From contig DIWU01000034.1 of NCBI GenBank assembly GCA_002428525.1, positions 1-23,061 on the forward strand: a stretch of DNA of 23,061 bases. Direction: 5' to 3'. Below the pieces are notes generated by a model, which was not told the origin of the DNA, did no database searches, and worked only from the letters and a program-made list of their open reading frames with translations. Of the stretch, positions 21,424 to 23,061 are shown piece by piece. A program made the translations under genes and the position numbers. Numbering within the stretch: the first letter of the stretch is position 1; the number at the start of each line of letters is the position of its first letter. This stretch comes from a bacterium UBP14_UBA6098 (GTDB lineage Bacteria > UBP14 > UBA6098).

Positions 21424-21629
21424 TTCCGACGAGAACTTTGCCATAATCGACGCCATCTGTAATGCATTCGACGGCAAACCTACCATTTCCGACGGCAAAC
21501 CGAGGGCTTCCGATAAAAACTTTGGCATAATCGACTTCACCTGTAATGTTTCCGACGAAGACTTTGGCATAATCGACGAGGTCTGTAATGCTTCCGACGG
21601 CAAACCTACCGTTTCCGACGCGTCGGAAA
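21424..21629. repeat. 21-nt-modular repeat ending in an 18-bp perfect palindrome
   Basis: Two module types start with TTCCGAC. The long one (42 nt) reads TTCCGACGARAACTTTGGCA, then TAATCGAC and CTGTAATG; the short one (21 nt) reads TTCCGACGGCAAACCTACC. Order from 21424: long, short, short, long, long, short (starts 21424, 21467, 21487, 21508, 21550, 21592). All steps total multiples of 21 nt. The block ends in TTTCCGACGCGTCGGAAA (21612-21629). Frames on both strands stay open, including a 100-codon frame at 21341-21643, but without a good ribosome binding site or a recognisable protein; non-coding is favoured. Confidence 0.8.
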
Positions 21630-21715
21630 TGCATTTTATATAATAGATTGTGTATATTTGTTAATAGTTTATTGCAAAATTGAGATAAACAAACCATTCC
21701 TAAAAGTGAGGGGAA

Positions 21716-22714
21716 ATGACTTTCAAAAACAATCAATTCACAGAAGAACCCGATGCCGACCACGCAATCCGTGTCCGTCAAATGGCGGCGGGTCTTGCAA
21801 TTTATGGGGTCGATCTCGGATTTCTCCCCGCCGAGATCGCCGAATACGATACCTACTCGGACAATATCGACACGGCGCTCAACAAACAGCAAGAGGAATC
21901 GGCAGATGTTGACGAGATTTATGTCGAGTTATCCATCGCTTACGACGATGCCCTCGCAAAGTATCGCGCGTGTCAATCGATTGTTAAGGGCGAGATGGAA
22001 TTTGCCGATAGCGGGACGGTCGAGTATCTTAACGAGCGATTTTTCATAGGCGAAGACCTTCCGAAAAACAACAAAGGCTTCATCAAGATGCTGGAGTATA
22101 TGGTCAAGGCGAAGGAGGCATTGGCCGTCGAGCACCCCGATGTCACGCTACCGGATGCGCCTTTCGATGCGCTCAAATTGTCGGTTGCCGCGTTCGACGC
22201 GAATTTGGCGGCGACGGGCAAAGAGCTTGCCGACCAGAAGGCCGCTACGGCCTCGAAAAACGTGCTTCGTAAAACGATGGGCGAAAAACTTTTGCGCAAG
22301 TGTTTTCACCGCGCTGTGGCTTACTGGGGCGACGACGACCCGCGGATGCTTGAGCTTGGCCTCGTTCCGAAGTCGCAGATTTGGACGCCGGGGTCGGGCG
22401 AGCCGGAGCCGGGGGTCGAGGGGGTGCCGTGGCCCGGCCCGATGGCGGGGTTCGAGGTGAATTTGATCGCGTTGCCCCTGACGACGGAAATTATCTTCAC
22501 GAGGATTTTCGACTGCCCGAAGTGCGTTTTGGAGCGCGAGCTCGAGGGGACTGGGGCTTGGGAATTCATCACGGAATACGATCTCGAAGAGGAAGAAATC
22601 TTGCCTTTCCGCGACAATGTGCCCCATCCGGGGAAGTGGCACTACCGCGCGACGCCGTTCAATGCGGTGGGCGAAGTGGGGGTGGTGAGCGAGGGGACGA
22701 TTGAGGTAGTGTGA
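21716..22714 (+). CDS. Hypothetical protein with helical N-terminus and Fn3-like C-terminus
   Basis: A 332-aa protein I do not recognise. No signal peptide. Residues 1-200 are helical and charged (including LAKYRACQSIVKGEMEFAD and KNVLRKTMGEKLLRKCFHRAV). Near 225-240 is a Pro/Gly-rich linker (TPGSGEPEPGVEGVPWPGP). The last 90 residues look like a fibronectin-III-type beta domain (WHYRATPFNAVGEVGVVSEG), with a CPKC pair near 265. GTGAGG lies 4 nt before the ATG. The 3' part is more GC-rich than the 5' part. It is isolated between repeat fields, with no functional neighbour to hint at its role. Confidence 0.72.
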   Translation: MTFKNNQFTEEPDADHAIRVRQMAAGLAIYGVDLGFLPAEIAEYDTYSDNIDTALNKQQEESADVDEIYVELSIAYDDALAKYRACQSIVKGEMEFADSGTVEYLNERFFIGEDLPKNNKGFIKMLEYMVKAKEALAVEHPDVTLPDAPFDALKLSVAAFDANLAATGKELADQKAATASKNVLRKTMGEKLLRKCFHRAVAYWGDDDPRMLELGLVPKSQIWTPGSGEPEPGVEGVPWPGPMAGFEVNLIALPLTTEIIFTRIFDCPKCVLERELEGTGAWEFITEYDLEEEEILPFRDNVPHPGKWHYRATPFNAVGEVGVVSEGTIEVV

Positions 22715-22722
22715 AGAAGGTG

Positions 22723-22749
22723 AAGGGTAAAGGGTAAAGGGTAAAAGGT
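22723..22749. repeat. AAGGGTA heptamers (inverse of the 8693 repeat)
   Basis: Three to four tandem GGGTAAA units, the reverse complement of the TTTACCC heptamers at 8693-8732, starting 8 bp after the stop of the 332-aa gene. Confidence 0.8.
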
Positions 22750-22762
22750 TTTACACGAGAGG

Positions 22763-22817
22763 GGCGGCTTGAAGGCCGCCAGGGGGAATCCCCTCTGCCC
22801 CCCCTTATTAAGGGGGG
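22763..22817. repeat. Two palindromes, GGCGGC and CCCCCCTT types
   Basis: GGCGGC/GCCGCC (22763-22780) and CCCCCCTT-att-AAGGGGGG (22799-22817). The second is the kind of element whose translation gives NPPLL...RGG tails, as in the DUF1828 gene end. Confidence 0.75.
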
Positions 22818-22860
22818 TGGCGAGTTTCCGAGATGGGGGGATTGGCGGGGAAATTCGTAG

Positions 22861-22886
22861 GGGCGCACGGCGGTGCGCCCTTTTTT
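22861..22886 (+). terminator. Terminator-like palindrome GGGCGCAC/GTGCGCCC
   Basis: An 8-bp perfect stem (22861-22868 with 22873-22880), 4-nt loop and six T after it. It follows GTAGGGG like the palindromes near 20.8 kb, so it is an interspersed repeat that happens to have terminator form. It is the first such site downstream of the 332-aa gene. Confidence 0.6.
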
Positions 22887-22908
22887 GTCGGCGCGGCCGA
22901 CGGCGATC

Positions 22909-22943
22909 GTCATTGCGAGGAGCGCAAGCGACGAAGCAATCTG
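22909..22943. repeat. Widespread dispersed repeat (CATTGCGAGGAGCG type)
   Basis: GTCATTGCGAGGAGCGCAAG followed by CGACGAAGCAATC is a dispersed element text I recall from many unrelated bacteria. GATTGCTTCGTC on the other strand pairs imperfectly with it. From 22944 to the right edge there is no gene, only further GC-rich imperfect palindromes (for example 23028-23045). Confidence 0.75.
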
Positions 22944-23061
22944 TTCCGGTATCGATAATAGCCGCACCCTGAAGGGCGCGGTTGCGGTTTTTGGGGGCGA
23001 ACGGTGGGCCGCCTTTTTTTAATGCCCCCGGCGCTAGCGCGCCGACCCCCTTTGACAAGGT

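Noticed and set aside
21341..21643. 100-codon frame through the modular repeat as a real protein
   Set aside because: No clear ribosome binding site, and several frames on both strands are open simply because the unit length is a multiple of three.
21386..21892. 168-codon minus-strand frame overlapping the modular repeat
   Set aside because: It overlaps the start of the 332-aa gene and is repeat-derived.

Overview
The window looks like chromosomal DNA from an uncultured, Gram-negative-type bacterium, probably of the Fibrobacterota-Chlorobiota-Bacteroidota (FCB) superphylum or a neighbouring candidate phylum. Grounds: exported proteins carrying a PNPFNS-type C-terminal sorting domain, a lipoprotein thioredoxin, sigma70-like promoters, and many short interspersed palindromes of the kind common in environmental genomes. 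No rRNA, tRNA or CRISPR array was recognised, so the phylum is a low-confidence inference.

Left part (1-8.6 kb). All genes to about 5.0 kb are on the minus strand. The first is a secreted phage-tail-fibre-like protein that runs off the left edge and has its own promoter. Then comes a compact run in the order rsmI, nikR-like, yigZ, lipoprotein thioredoxin, NapH-like polyferredoxin. A plus-strand exported protein with a sorting domain (5.1-6.3 kb) converges on butyrate kinase (buk). A strongly expressed small exported protein (7.8-8.6 kb) follows, with a near-consensus promoter, a strong ribosome binding site and a textbook terminator.

Middle part (9.0-15.9 kb). A surface-glycan locus on the plus strand: a GT39-type membrane glycosyltransferase with a TPR tail, a GT2 glycosyltransferase, a DUF354 GT-B-like protein and a SAM methyltransferase, the last three overlapping by 4 nt at each junction. 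Between the first two lie three toxin-antitoxin (TA) modules of different families (MntA/HepT, HicBA, and a RelE type with a DUF2281-like antitoxin). Each is preceded by a truncated copy of the first 13-15 codons of a GT2 gene, matching the start of the intact GT2 downstream. This repeat-TA-repeat-TA-repeat-TA-GT2 layout is the most unusual structure in the window.

Right part (15.9-23.1 kb). A second RelE-type module (toxin first) sits between nested direct repeats. Then comes a four-gene cluster: EcoRI-family adenine methyltransferase, DUF262-HNH nuclease, a DUF6978-like protein and a DUF1828 protein; the last two are AT-rich. After that lies a dense field of palindromes, a 127-bp direct duplication, a 45-bp tandem repeat and a 21-nt-modular repeat, followed by one unrecognised 332-aa protein and more palindromes to the right edge. 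From 11.3 to 20.7 kb the window reads as a defence/stabilisation island around and beside glycan genes.
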